DNA from: a bacterium
GTDB lineage: Bacteria > Tectomicrobia > Entotheonellia > Entotheonellales > Entotheonellaceae
Direction of reading: 5' to 3'
Length of the DNA stretch: 10,973 nucleotides
NCBI GenBank assembly: GCA_027294925.1
Contig: JAPULM010000663.1
Location: 1 to 10,973 of the forward strand
Below are positions 1 to 6,163 of the stretch, piece by piece. The translations under genes and the position numbers were made by a program. The number at the start of each line of letters is the position of its first letter. Positions within the stretch are counted from its first letter, which is position 1. The notes below the pieces were generated by a model. That model searched no databases. It worked only from the letters and a program-made list of their open reading frames with translations, and was not told where the DNA came from.

Positions 1-108
1 CACCTGTGCCGTCAGGTGGCGCGAAGGCGCCGTCCAGTAGCGCAACGGAATCGGCACTGATACCACCCATTGGCGCGTCGGCACGCAGGGCATGGCACGC
101 CAGGTAAA
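1..108 (-). pseudogene. IS91-type (Y2) transposase fragment, 5'-truncated and running off the left edge
   Basis: Read on the minus strand from about 108 down to 1, this short open frame encodes a peptide containing VPTRQWVVSVPIPLRYW. That resembles the strongly conserved segment at the junction between the N-terminal zinc-binding domain and the catalytic domain of IS91-family-like transposases (Y2_Tnp type, remembered family pattern, not searched). The frame is closed upstream by a TAG at 111-109. The zinc-binding domain that should precede this motif by about 100 residues is absent, because the DNA beyond 110 turns AT-rich and non-coding. The first ATG in frame is at 93, but it lies inside the domain and has no clear ribosome binding site. 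The gene is therefore decayed at its 5' end; whether the 3' part is intact lies outside the window. The GC-rich composition contrasts with the adjacent promoter region. Confidence 0.6.
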
Positions 109-135
109 CTATGGGATTTTTAAATTCGTTTCAAC

Positions 136-225
136 ATGATATCATTTTGACTCAATAACGTTTAACGCATACATTCTTACCATATAGGATTTTTTGTCTA
201 TCTTGACCTGAGTGTCATTTTGACT
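136..225 (+). promoter_or_regulatory. Putative promoter and repeat region upstream of the Cdc48-like gene
   Basis: A sigma70-like promoter is visible: TTGACT at 147-152, a 17-base spacer, then TACATT at 170-175. It would give a leader of roughly 70 bases. A second, weaker candidate is TTGACC at 203-208 with TATCTC at 225-230 (16-base spacer). The 11-base direct repeat TCATTTTGACT occurs at 142-152 and again at 215-225, so the first copy overlaps the proposed -35 box. A perfect 10-base palindrome ATGATATCAT lies at 136-145, next to the first copy. The ribosome binding site before the ATG at 249 is weak (only a GCGAG-like stretch). The promoter call rests on consensus matches alone. Confidence 0.4.
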
Positions 226-248
226 ATCTCAAACCTAGCGAGTAAAGC

Positions 249-2510
249 ATGGAAGCCAAAACAGCCCTACGTGTTAAAGTTGCCGGCCTCCCACAGCAAG
301 ATGTTGGCAAAGGCATTGTACGATTAGGTCCGCCCCAACTTCAGGACTTGCAATTGGAGCGCGGCGATGTGGTCGAAATCATCGGCAAACGCAACACTGC
401 TGCGATGGCGTTTCCAGCCTATGCGGAAGATGAAGGACTTGATATCGTTCGTATGGACGGCCTGGTGCGAAGCAATGCTAAAGTTGGCATTGGCGAGGAG
501 GTTGAAATCGCCAAAGCCAGATGGCAAGAAGCGCGACGCATCAGTGTTGCCCCTGCCGAAGAGGGATTGCGTGTCGCGGGTTCGGGGGAAGCGCTTCGTC
601 CGACCCTTCTCTACCGCCCGGTCGTTCAGGGTGATCTTATATCAACCAGCGTCTTTGACCGCCGTCGTCAGCCACCAACCACTGATCCGCGCATGAATGA
701 CCTGTTGCGTCAACTGTTTCAGACCCCGGCCTTCGGTCTTATGGAAGTACGCCTTGTGGTTACGTCATCAGTACCAAAAGGCATCGTCCGCGTCTCGGAA
801 TCCACCCAAATCGAGCTCGCCCCAGGCTATCAAGGAGCCGGAGAGTCCGGGCCCATTGGCATGACCTATGATGATCTTGGTGGTATTAAACCTGTGGTTG
901 ATAAAGTTCGCGAGATGATTGAGCTACCGCTCAAACACCCCGAACTTTTTGACCGCTTAGGTATCGATCCCCCTAAGGGTGTACTGTTGTACGGACCACC
1001 CGGCACTGGCAAGACCCTTTTGGCGAGGGTCGTGGCACATGAATCTGAAGCTTATTTTACCTCCATTAATGGGCCTGAAATTATGGGTAAGGCCTATGGG
1101 GAGTCGGAAGAGCGGTTGCGTCAGGTCTTTGAGGATGCGGAGAAAAATGCCCCAGCAATTATATTTATTGATGAACTCGATTCCGTCGCGCCTAAGCGGG
1201 CCGAGGTGACCGGTGAAGTTGAACGGCGCATTGTTGCGCAATTACTAACCCTCATGGATGGCCTCAAAGTACGGCGCAAAATCATTGTAATTGGCGCCAC
1301 AAATCGCCTTGATGCAATTGATCCAGCCTTGCGCCGCACCGGAAGGTTTGACCGTGAAATTGAAGTGCGCATCCCAGATCAAGAGGGACGCATGGAAATC
1401 CTGCAAATTCACACCCGTGGTATGCCCCTCGGTGCCGATGTCGAGCTGGAAAACATTGCTCAGGTCACGCATGGGTTTACGGGTTCCGATATCGCTGCGT
1501 TGGCCAAGGAGGCCGCCCTGGTCAGACTCCGGAAAATCATGCCCACCCTCAACCTTGAAGATCAGACGATTCCCCAGGCTGTACTTGAAAAACTTATGGT
1601 AGACCGTAGTGATTTTGAGCAAGGCTTAAAGGAGGTGCAGCCTTCTGCACTACGTGAGATAGTGGTTGAAATCCCCAACGTTCGCTGGAACCAAGTAGGC
1701 GGGCTCTCTGAGGTGAAGCAATTGCTTCATGAAATGGTAGAATTGCCTCTTAACCAGCCAGAGGCCTTTACTCGCCTTGGCATCCGCCCACCAAAAGGTA
1801 TTCTGCTTTATGGCCCCCCTGGCACCGGTAAAACGATGATTGCGAAAGCTGTCGCGACGGAAACTGGTGCCAGCTTCCTTACCGCTAAAGGCAGTACCTT
1901 GCTATCCAAATGGTACGGTGAGTCAGAACAAAAAATTGCGGAGTTTTTCCAACGCGCCAGGCAGGTTGCACCTGCGATCCTTTTTTTTGACGAGCTGGAT
2001 TCATTAGCCCCCGTGCGTGGCAGCTCTTTAGGCGACCCACATGTCACGGAGCGTGTGGTCAATCAACTGCTGGCGGAGATGGATGGCATGGAAGAGCTTC
2101 GTGGTATTGTGGTGATGGGTGCAACGAATCGCCCGGACAGGATCGATCCTGCCCTTCTTCGTCCGGGGCGGTTGGATGAAATTGTCTATGTACCGATTCC
2201 GGATGATAAAGCACGCATTGACATTCTCCGTTCTCACACGAAGGACATGTCGTTAGCCCCCGATGTCGACCTTGAAAAATTAGCCGCAATTACTGAGCGC
2301 TTCACAGGAGCGGATATTGCCGGCGTCATCACCAAGGCAGGTCTCTATGCCTTACGTGAAAACCCCGAAGCATATCATGTTACAATGGAACATTTCTACC
2401 TTGCAGTGAAGGAAGCAATCCCCTCAGTAACCCCCGAGATGGAACGTGAATACGAAAAAATGGCTCGACAGGTTAAACAGGAAGCTATGCGCATCGGATT
2501 CGGAGGCTGA
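249..2510 (+). CDS. Cdc48/VAT-family AAA+ ATPase (two AAA modules)
   Basis: This 753-residue protein is a bacterial relative of archaeal VAT and eukaryotic p97/Cdc48, a cytosolic hexameric unfoldase that threads substrates through a double ATPase ring. Domain order is complete: a Cdc48 N domain (about residues 5-85), the second N subdomain (about 100-185), D1 (about 205-440) and D2 (about 480-715). D1 has Walker A GPPGTGKT at 249-256 and Walker B with D308-E309. D2 has Walker A at 522-529 and Walker B with D581-E582. Both modules keep the sensor-1 ATNR motif and the paired GRFD/GRLD arginine region. The D1 pore loop reads KAYG (281-284) and the D2 pore loop KWYG (554-557). The C-terminus ends in GFGG, so it lacks the terminal HbYX motif that docks some unfoldases onto the proteasome. 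The start fits the family N-terminus although its ribosome binding site is weak. Length and domain composition match archaeal VAT. The family assignment is secure; the substrate in this organism is unknown. Confidence 0.95.
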   Translation: MEAKTALRVKVAGLPQQDVGKGIVRLGPPQLQDLQLERGDVVEIIGKRNTAAMAFPAYAEDEGLDIVRMDGLVRSNAKVGIGEEVEIAKARWQEARRISVAPAEEGLRVAGSGEALRPTLLYRPVVQGDLISTSVFDRRRQPPTTDPRMNDLLRQLFQTPAFGLMEVRLVVTSSVPKGIVRVSESTQIELAPGYQGAGESGPIGMTYDDLGGIKPVVDKVREMIELPLKHPELFDRLGIDPPKGVLLYGPPGTGKTLLARVVAHESEAYFTSINGPEIMGKAYGESEERLRQVFEDAEKNAPAIIFIDELDSVAPKRAEVTGEVERRIVAQLLTLMDGLKVRRKIIVIGATNRLDAIDPALRRTGRFDREIEVRIPDQEGRMEILQIHTRGMPLGADVELENIAQVTHGFTGSDIAALAKEAALVRLRKIMPTLNLEDQTIPQAVLEKLMVDRSDFEQGLKEVQPSALREIVVEIPNVRWNQVGGLSEVKQLLHEMVELPLNQPEAFTRLGIRPPKGILLYGPPGTGKTMIAKAVATETGASFLTAKGSTLLSKWYGESEQKIAEFFQRARQVAPAILFFDELDSLAPVRGSSLGDPHVTERVVNQLLAEMDGMEELRGIVVMGATNRPDRIDPALLRPGRLDEIVYVPIPDDKARIDILRSHTKDMSLAPDVDLEKLAAITERFTGADIAGVITKAGLYALRENPEAYHVTMEHFYLAVKEAIPSVTPEMEREYEKMARQVKQEAMRIGFGG

Positions 2511-2570
2511 AACGCTTTGTCAAAGCTTAATGACCGATTATGAACACAGTTCCTAAGCGGGAGAACGCTG

Positions 2571-3689
2571 ATGACTGATCTACCCAAGACAAGCCGTGCC
2601 GCCTGTGTAGTTGCCTATCGACAAGCGCTGGAAATTCGCGACGTGCCACTTCCGCAGGTGCTTGAACCCGGTGCCATTTTGGTACGGACTGAGGCTGCAT
2701 CTATCTGTGGTTCTGATGTCCATTTATGGCAAGGCGAACTTGGCATTGCTTCCCGCATCCCCCTGCCTGTCATCCTAGGCCACGAAATGATGGGCCGCGT
2801 TGCTCGTCTAGGACCTGGTGTAACACAAGACTCGGTTGGCCAGCCCCTGACGGAAGGGGATCGCATTGTGTGGACGCATGGCTCTTGCGGTAATTGCTAT
2901 ATGTGTAATGTCACCCATCAGCCCACCCTGTGTCCCAACCGTCAAATGTATATGTTCACCAATTGTGAAGCCCCACCCTACTTGCTAGGTGGGTTCTCTG
3001 AATATTGTTATGTCTTTCCCACCTCAGGCCGGGTCAAAATTCCGGACGAGGTGTCAAACGAGCTAGCCTCTGCGGCCAGCTGTGCCTTACGCACGGTGGT
3101 GCACGGATTTGATCGGCTGGGACGCATTGAAGATCGTGAAACGGTAGTGATTCAGGGGGCCGGTCCTCTAGGATTATATGCCACAGCTTTGGCGGTACAG
3201 GCGGGAGCCCATCAAGTCATTGTTATCGGCGCGCCGGAAAACCGCTTAGCGCTGGCCCGTAACTGGGGAGCATCACATACGATTAACATTGATAACCTTC
3301 CAGATGCTCGCGAACGTCGACAAACGATTCGTAGCTTGACCGACCGGCGCGGCGCCGACGTTGTTATTGAGGTGTCAGGAGGAGCGACAGCTTTCCCGGA
3401 AGGTATCGATCTCGCTAGGCGTGGCGGCCGCTATCTCGTCATCGGACAAGTGGGTAACCAAACCCCCAACATTGCCCCCCGATTAATTGTGGAAAAGCAA
3501 CTCAGTATCTTGGGCGTCATGTCCGGTGACACAGAGCATTATTACAAAGCCCTGCGCTTCATTGCGAATAATCGCGAGCGCTTCACGTTTGAAGATATGC
3601 TTTCCAATCGCTATGGCTTGGAGCAAATCAACGATGCCATGCAGGCCATGCAGGCCATGCAGGAAATCAAACCGGTAGTGATCCCTTAA
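2571..3689 (+). CDS. Zinc-dependent alcohol dehydrogenase family protein (MDR superfamily)
   Basis: This 372-residue medium-chain dehydrogenase/reductase probably oxidises an alcohol, or reduces the matching ketone or aldehyde, with NAD(P). Catalytic zinc ligands are visible as C46 (in CGSDVH), H71 with E72 (GHE) and C171. A structural zinc lobe is indicated by C106, C109, C112 and C121. The Rossmann glycine motif GAGPLG is at 196-201. The second strand ends in IGAPENR and lacks the acidic residue usual in NAD-specific members, so cofactor preference is unclear. The overall pattern, including QPTLCPN, reminds me of hydroxycamphor-dehydrogenase-like members, but substrate cannot be assigned. 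A GGGAG ribosome binding site sits 7 bases before the ATG. The gene starts 60 bp after the Cdc48-like gene on the same strand with no clear terminator between, so read-through is possible. Near the 3' end a triplicated 9-base unit encodes AMQ three times (residues 356-364). Confidence 0.9.
   Translation: MTDLPKTSRAACVVAYRQALEIRDVPLPQVLEPGAILVRTEAASICGSDVHLWQGELGIASRIPLPVILGHEMMGRVARLGPGVTQDSVGQPLTEGDRIVWTHGSCGNCYMCNVTHQPTLCPNRQMYMFTNCEAPPYLLGGFSEYCYVFPTSGRVKIPDEVSNELASAASCALRTVVHGFDRLGRIEDRETVVIQGAGPLGLYATALAVQAGAHQVIVIGAPENRLALARNWGASHTINIDNLPDARERRQTIRSLTDRRGADVVIEVSGGATAFPEGIDLARRGGRYLVIGQVGNQTPNIAPRLIVEKQLSILGVMSGDTEHYYKALRFIANNRERFTFEDMLSNRYGLEQINDAMQAMQAMQEIKPVVIP
3636..3662 (+). repeat. 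Three tandem 9-base units (GCCATGCAG) inside the dehydrogenase gene
   Basis: Three perfect, adjacent copies of GCCATGCAG run from 3636 to 3662. They keep the reading frame and encode Ala-Met-Gln three times just before the conserved C-terminal IKPVVIP-like end of the dehydrogenase. A unit of 9 bases means that gain or loss of a copy would change length by three residues without a frameshift. Confidence 0.9.
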
Positions 3690-3701
3690 CCCCTTATTGG
3701 C

Positions 3702-4766
3702 TTAGGGCCTGAAGATCGCCATGCACTTGCTAGAGTTGAACACGTACGTTTCAATGTAATCAACGATTTCAACCTGGCGCTCTAATGCTTCCATGGCGCC
3801 TGCCAGACACATCCAATTCAGAAGTTCTTGTTGCCCGGCATCTTCAATTTCCGACGTACTAACCTGGCGCCAAGACGCGTAATCTCCCGCCTTGAGTTCT
3901 TCAAAGCGCTTACGGTCCGATTCAATATCAGGCCACAGCCAGTGGTGCTTTTTAGTCAAAAACGCATGTGACCAGCTCGAAGAGGCAACCAATGCAACGC
4001 GCCAGGGACTGTCTTGCAGGATTTTTGCAGTGACCGCGCCGACTTCCATACATCGCTTAGGGGTGGGACCTGGGGGGTCGGCATCGAGCTCCCGACCATT
4101 GACCTTGTTTGGTAATGCACCGCCGCGATTGCGAATCACCCGGCTTCCATAACAGTTTACGGTAATTGGAAGCACGGGATAATTGAATCCTTGACGATCA
4201 TAATCCAAATATAATAGGGTATTGACAAATGCATGCGCCAACCCTGGATGATGCAGCGGTTTGTATGCATAGGCCATATCAATACCGTTATCAATGAGTT
4301 GAGAGACCAGATAGCGGCTTGCTGAGGGGAAACCCTGATACGTAAAGACGGTCTCCGGCGCTTCATTCCATATATTACGCCGAGGGCTTCCATCCGGCAA
4401 AAGAAACGGCTGACATTCTGCCTCTGCATAGGCCAAGAGGCAAAATGGCGGGATAATGTCCTCGCGGAAATTTTCGTATTGGTCATCGCCCCAAATCAAC
4501 ACAAAATCAGGATTAAAGGCATCAAGCTCAGCCCGTACTTTGCGGAAACTATCAACCAACCGTTGACGATGCCGGATGGCGGATGTAAACCCCTCATCTT
4601 CACCATACTCTTCCCGCATTGGTTGTGGCCAATTGCGAGGGTCCTTCATCTCTGATGGAACTCTGTCATCCCGAGCTAGCGTTCTGCGCAGCGGAAACAA
4701 CCGATCTTCGTCCGGGGCTATCAAGGGCGGATAATGGGTAACACCAAGACCAAGAATCTCTCCCAT
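3702..4766 (-). CDS. LigB-type (class III) extradiol ring-cleavage dioxygenase-like protein
   Basis: This 354-residue protein resembles the catalytic-subunit family of protocatechuate 4,5-dioxygenase (LigB), nonheme-iron enzymes that open catechol-type rings. The start GLGVTHYPPL places H11 where the first iron ligand of the family lies. A second block, IWGDDQYENF (91-100), corresponds to the family strand that normally ends in a histidine ligand; here Q96 occupies that place as I align it by eye. Later family-like blocks are the HPGLAHAF and PITVNCYG stretches and ALVASSSWSHAF. The start is well supported: a full AAGGAGGT ribosome binding site lies at 4771-4778, 4 bases before the ATG. It is convergent with the dehydrogenase (12-bp gap) and divergent from the DinB-like gene. 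Fold assignment is fairly firm. Activity and substrate are open because of the unusual metal-site residue; it could be a non-canonical or non-enzymatic member. Confidence 0.8.
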   Translation of the reverse strand: MGEILGLGVTHYPPLIAPDEDRLFPLRRTLARDDRVPSEMKDPRNWPQPMREEYGEDEGFTSAIRHRQRLVDSFRKVRAELDAFNPDFVLIWGDDQYENFREDIIPPFCLLAYAEAECQPFLLPDGSPRRNIWNEAPETVFTYQGFPSASRYLVSQLIDNGIDMAYAYKPLHHPGLAHAFVNTLLYLDYDRQGFNYPVLPITVNCYGSRVIRNRGGALPNKVNGRELDADPPGPTPKRCMEVGAVTAKILQDSPWRVALVASSSWSHAFLTKKHHWLWPDIESDRKRFEELKAGDYASWRQVSTSEIEDAGQQELLNWMCLAGAMEALERQVEIVDYIETYVFNSSKCMAIFRP

Positions 4767-4853
4767 GTCGACCTCCTTGGGCTGAATAGCACGAGTGCAT
4801 CACCGTGACCTAGACCGGTTTTGACGGCCTATGAATCTCGACTGCCGAACTCT

Positions 4854-4883
4854 ATTGTATCGCCAAGCAATTCACGATACAAT
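4854..4883. promoter_or_regulatory. Perfect 9-base inverted repeat, candidate operator or paired promoter
   Basis: ATTGTATCG at 4854-4862 is the exact reverse complement of CGATACAAT at 4875-4883, with a 12-base spacer. Each arm contains a TACAAT -10-like hexamer, one facing right (4878-4883) and one facing left (4859-4854). In each direction a weak TTGTAT lies 17 bases upstream of the hexamer. The left-facing one would start transcription about 80 bases before the dioxygenase-like gene. The repeat itself is directly visible; its use as operator, promoter or both is inference. Confidence 0.5.
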
Positions 4884-4926
4884 CCCTTTCTCATCAGGCA
4901 GCTAAAGACTGATAACAAGGCGCGGT

Positions 4927-4956
4927 TAAATTAATTTAGTGTCCAACAAGCTTGTT
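4927..4956. promoter_or_regulatory. Two adjacent perfect 12-base palindromes, candidate regulator-binding sites
   Basis: TAAATTAATTTA at 4927-4938 and AACAAGCTTGTT at 4945-4956 are each perfect 12-base palindromes, 6 bases apart, with centres 18 bases apart. They lie in the divergent region between the dioxygenase-like and DinB-like genes. No regulator gene is adjacent in this window. The rest of the 342-bp gap (4767-5108) shows no convincing gene; a 24-codon frame from 4831 has no ribosome binding site. Confidence 0.45.
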
Positions 4957-5034
4957 AGCTCAAAACGATTGTGACGCTTGGCCGAATAGGCTAGGGTCGC
5001 CTTGCAAAGTGGGATCTAGAAGTCTCGTTTGACG

Positions 5035-5063
5035 CTGTAGCGCACCTATTTCCGTGCTACAAT
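5035..5063 (+). promoter_or_regulatory. Putative extended -10 promoter of the DinB-like gene
   Basis: TGCTACAAT at 5055-5063 is a good extended -10 element. The hexamer 17 bases upstream is CTGTAG (5035-5040), a poor -35, so the extended TG probably carries recognition. A TTGACG at 5029-5034 is too far away (23 bases) to pair with it. Transcription would begin near 5070, leaving about 38 bases of leader that include the AAAGGAG ribosome binding site before the ATG at 5109. Confidence 0.5.
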
Positions 5064-5108
5064 ACGGAATCCTGAGCTGCAACGGTTAACAATAGAAAGG
5101 AGAGGCAC

Positions 5109-5630
5109 ATGGACCTTCAAACGATTATTGCTAATGCCCTGACGCTCAATACGGAAAATTTTGTCAAGGGGGCGCTCAAAGATCTATCGGATGATGATTT
5201 AACCAAACAGCCGAATGCACAATGCAATCCAATCGGCTGGACGCTTTGGCACCAGACTCGGGTTGAAGACGGCATTATGTCAAGTATCAGTGACAGACCA
5301 CAAACCTGGGCCACAGGCAACTGGGCTGCAAAATTTGCTATGCAAGCCGATACCGATGACCGTGGCATAGGGCATTCCATACAGCAAGTGGCAGCATTCA
5401 AAGCCAGCAAAGAGGATTTGCTGGCCTATGCTGACGCGGTGCGAGAAAAGACCCTCGCGGTGTTGAAAGAAATCACCCCTGAAGATCTTGACCGCGACCT
5501 GCAAATACCTGGCGGAACCCGCAAAGTCGGTGACTCTCTTGGAATCTTGATGGTTGACCACTTTCACCACAGCGGACAAATCGCCTATCTGCGGGGCTAT
5601 TTAACCGGTAAAGGCTGGTTTCCAAGGTAA
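5109..5630 (+). CDS. DinB-fold (DinB/YfiT-like) putative metal-binding protein
   Basis: This 173-residue protein has the four-helix DinB-like fold signature: a His in the second helix (H48 in WTLWHQTRVED) and an HxxH pair near the C-terminus (H151 and H154 in DHFHHSGQI), which together form the family's three-histidine metal site. The HSGQIAYLRGYL ending is typical. Family members include thiol-dependent transferases (for example mycothiol- or bacillithiol-dependent enzymes) and many of unknown activity, so no reaction is assigned. A strong AAAGGAG ribosome binding site supports the ATG at 5109. The length is usual for the family. It is single-gene in layout: divergent from the dioxygenase-like gene and convergent with the haemoglobin gene 19 bp away. 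Confidence 0.85.
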   Translation: MDLQTIIANALTLNTENFVKGALKDLSDDDLTKQPNAQCNPIGWTLWHQTRVEDGIMSSISDRPQTWATGNWAAKFAMQADTDDRGIGHSIQQVAAFKASKEDLLAYADAVREKTLAVLKEITPEDLDRDLQIPGGTRKVGDSLGILMVDHFHHSGQIAYLRGYLTGKGWFPR

Positions 5631-5649
5631 GCTGGGGGGAAGGCCACCT

Positions 5650-6063
5650 TCACCTATCAGCAACATCGTTTTGATTGATTAAGAAGGTCGCTACTTGATG
5701 AAAAAAATCCAGCAGTAAGCTTGAAACTTTGGCGGAGAAACTCATCTCGTCCACTGCCTGATGCATCAGCGTAACCCACTCGTTACGAACCGCTTGGTTG
5801 ATTGGAAATGGGGCGTGACGCATGCGTAAGCTAGGATGGCCACGCTGTTCAATATAACGTCGCGGGCCACCAAAACGAAAGACTAGAAAATCACGTAGCC
5901 GTATCTCAGATTCTTCTATGCTGTGACTGGGGTACATTGGCGCCAGCGTCGTGTTTTGCGGTACCTGGCGATAGAATGCGGCGGTCAGACCAGCGATTCC
6001 CTCCTCTCCAATAATACCATATAGATAATCAATGCTTTCCTCGCCCGCGAAGGAAAAGTCCAC
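5650..6063 (-). CDS. Group II truncated haemoglobin (TrHbO/GlbO-like)
   Basis: This 137-residue protein is a small cytosolic haem globin of the 2-on-2 type, a family that binds oxygen and other diatomic gases and in some bacteria supports respiration or detoxifies reactive nitrogen or oxygen species. Visible haem-pocket positions are Y31 (B10, in AFYRQV), the LAPMYP block with Y44 (CD1), proximal histidine H83 (F8, in RMRHAPF) and W96 (G8, in RNEWV). The tryptophan at G8 and the RHAPFPI block place it in group II. The start codon is GTG at 6063, with GGGAG 6 bases upstream, and the protein then begins at the usual point before helix A. It lies 100 bp downstream of the EAL-HDOD gene on the same strand and may be co-transcribed with it. 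Length and motifs are normal for the family. Confidence 0.9.
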   Translation of the reverse strand: MDFSFAGEESIDYLYGIIGEEGIAGLTAAFYRQVPQNTTLAPMYPSHSIEESEIRLRDFLVFRFGGPRRYIEQRGHPSLRMRHAPFPINQAVRNEWVTLMHQAVDEMSFSAKVSSLLLDFFHQVATFLINQNDVADR

Positions 6064-6110
6064 AGCGTACTCCCAGACAGTAATGTTACGTTATGGTAAG
6101 GTAAATAGAA

Positions 6111-6127
6111 AGACCTGACCCCGTTTT
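6111..6127 (-). repeat. Possible remnant of a REP-type or transposase-linked repeat
   Basis: On the minus strand this reads AAAACGGGGTCAGGTCT. The GGGGTCAGGTCTT core is one I recall as recurring in many proteobacterial genomes, often beside REP-associated IS200-like transposase genes and in intergenic repeats. It sits in the 100-bp gap between the EAL-HDOD and haemoglobin genes, together with a perfect 10-base palindrome AAGACGTCTT at 6146-6155. Only one copy is seen in the window, so repeat status rests on memory and is tentative. Confidence 0.3.
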
Positions 6128-6163
6128 CGTTTTCCGAGAAGTGGAAAGACGTCTTGTCGAACA

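Noticed and set aside
957..1622. Several antisense open frames inside the Cdc48-like gene
   Set aside because: They overlap an intact, conserved gene in other frames, show no recognisable motifs and lack ribosome binding sites.
1981..1988. Run of eight T in the D2 Walker B coding region as a possible phase-variation or error site
   Set aside because: The frame continues correctly through conserved residues on both sides, so there is no sign of a slip; the run just encodes Leu-Phe-Phe.
2513..2525. Hairpin GCTTTG-T-CAAAGC after the Cdc48-like gene as a terminator
   Set aside because: The stem is short and no run of T follows; it would not be a convincing intrinsic terminator.
4831..4905. 24-codon frame in the divergent intergenic region
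   Set aside because: No ribosome binding site, and it runs through the inverted repeat at 4854-4883.
5639..5651. GAAGG-CCA-CCTTC hairpin between the convergent DinB-like and haemoglobin genes
   Set aside because: Only a 5-base stem, overlapping the haemoglobin stop, with no T-run on either strand.
6077..6105. Minus-strand TTTACC-17-TACTGT as a haemoglobin promoter
   Set aside because: Transcription would start only about 7 bases before the GTG, cutting off the GGGAG ribosome binding site, so it is unlikely to be the functional promoter.
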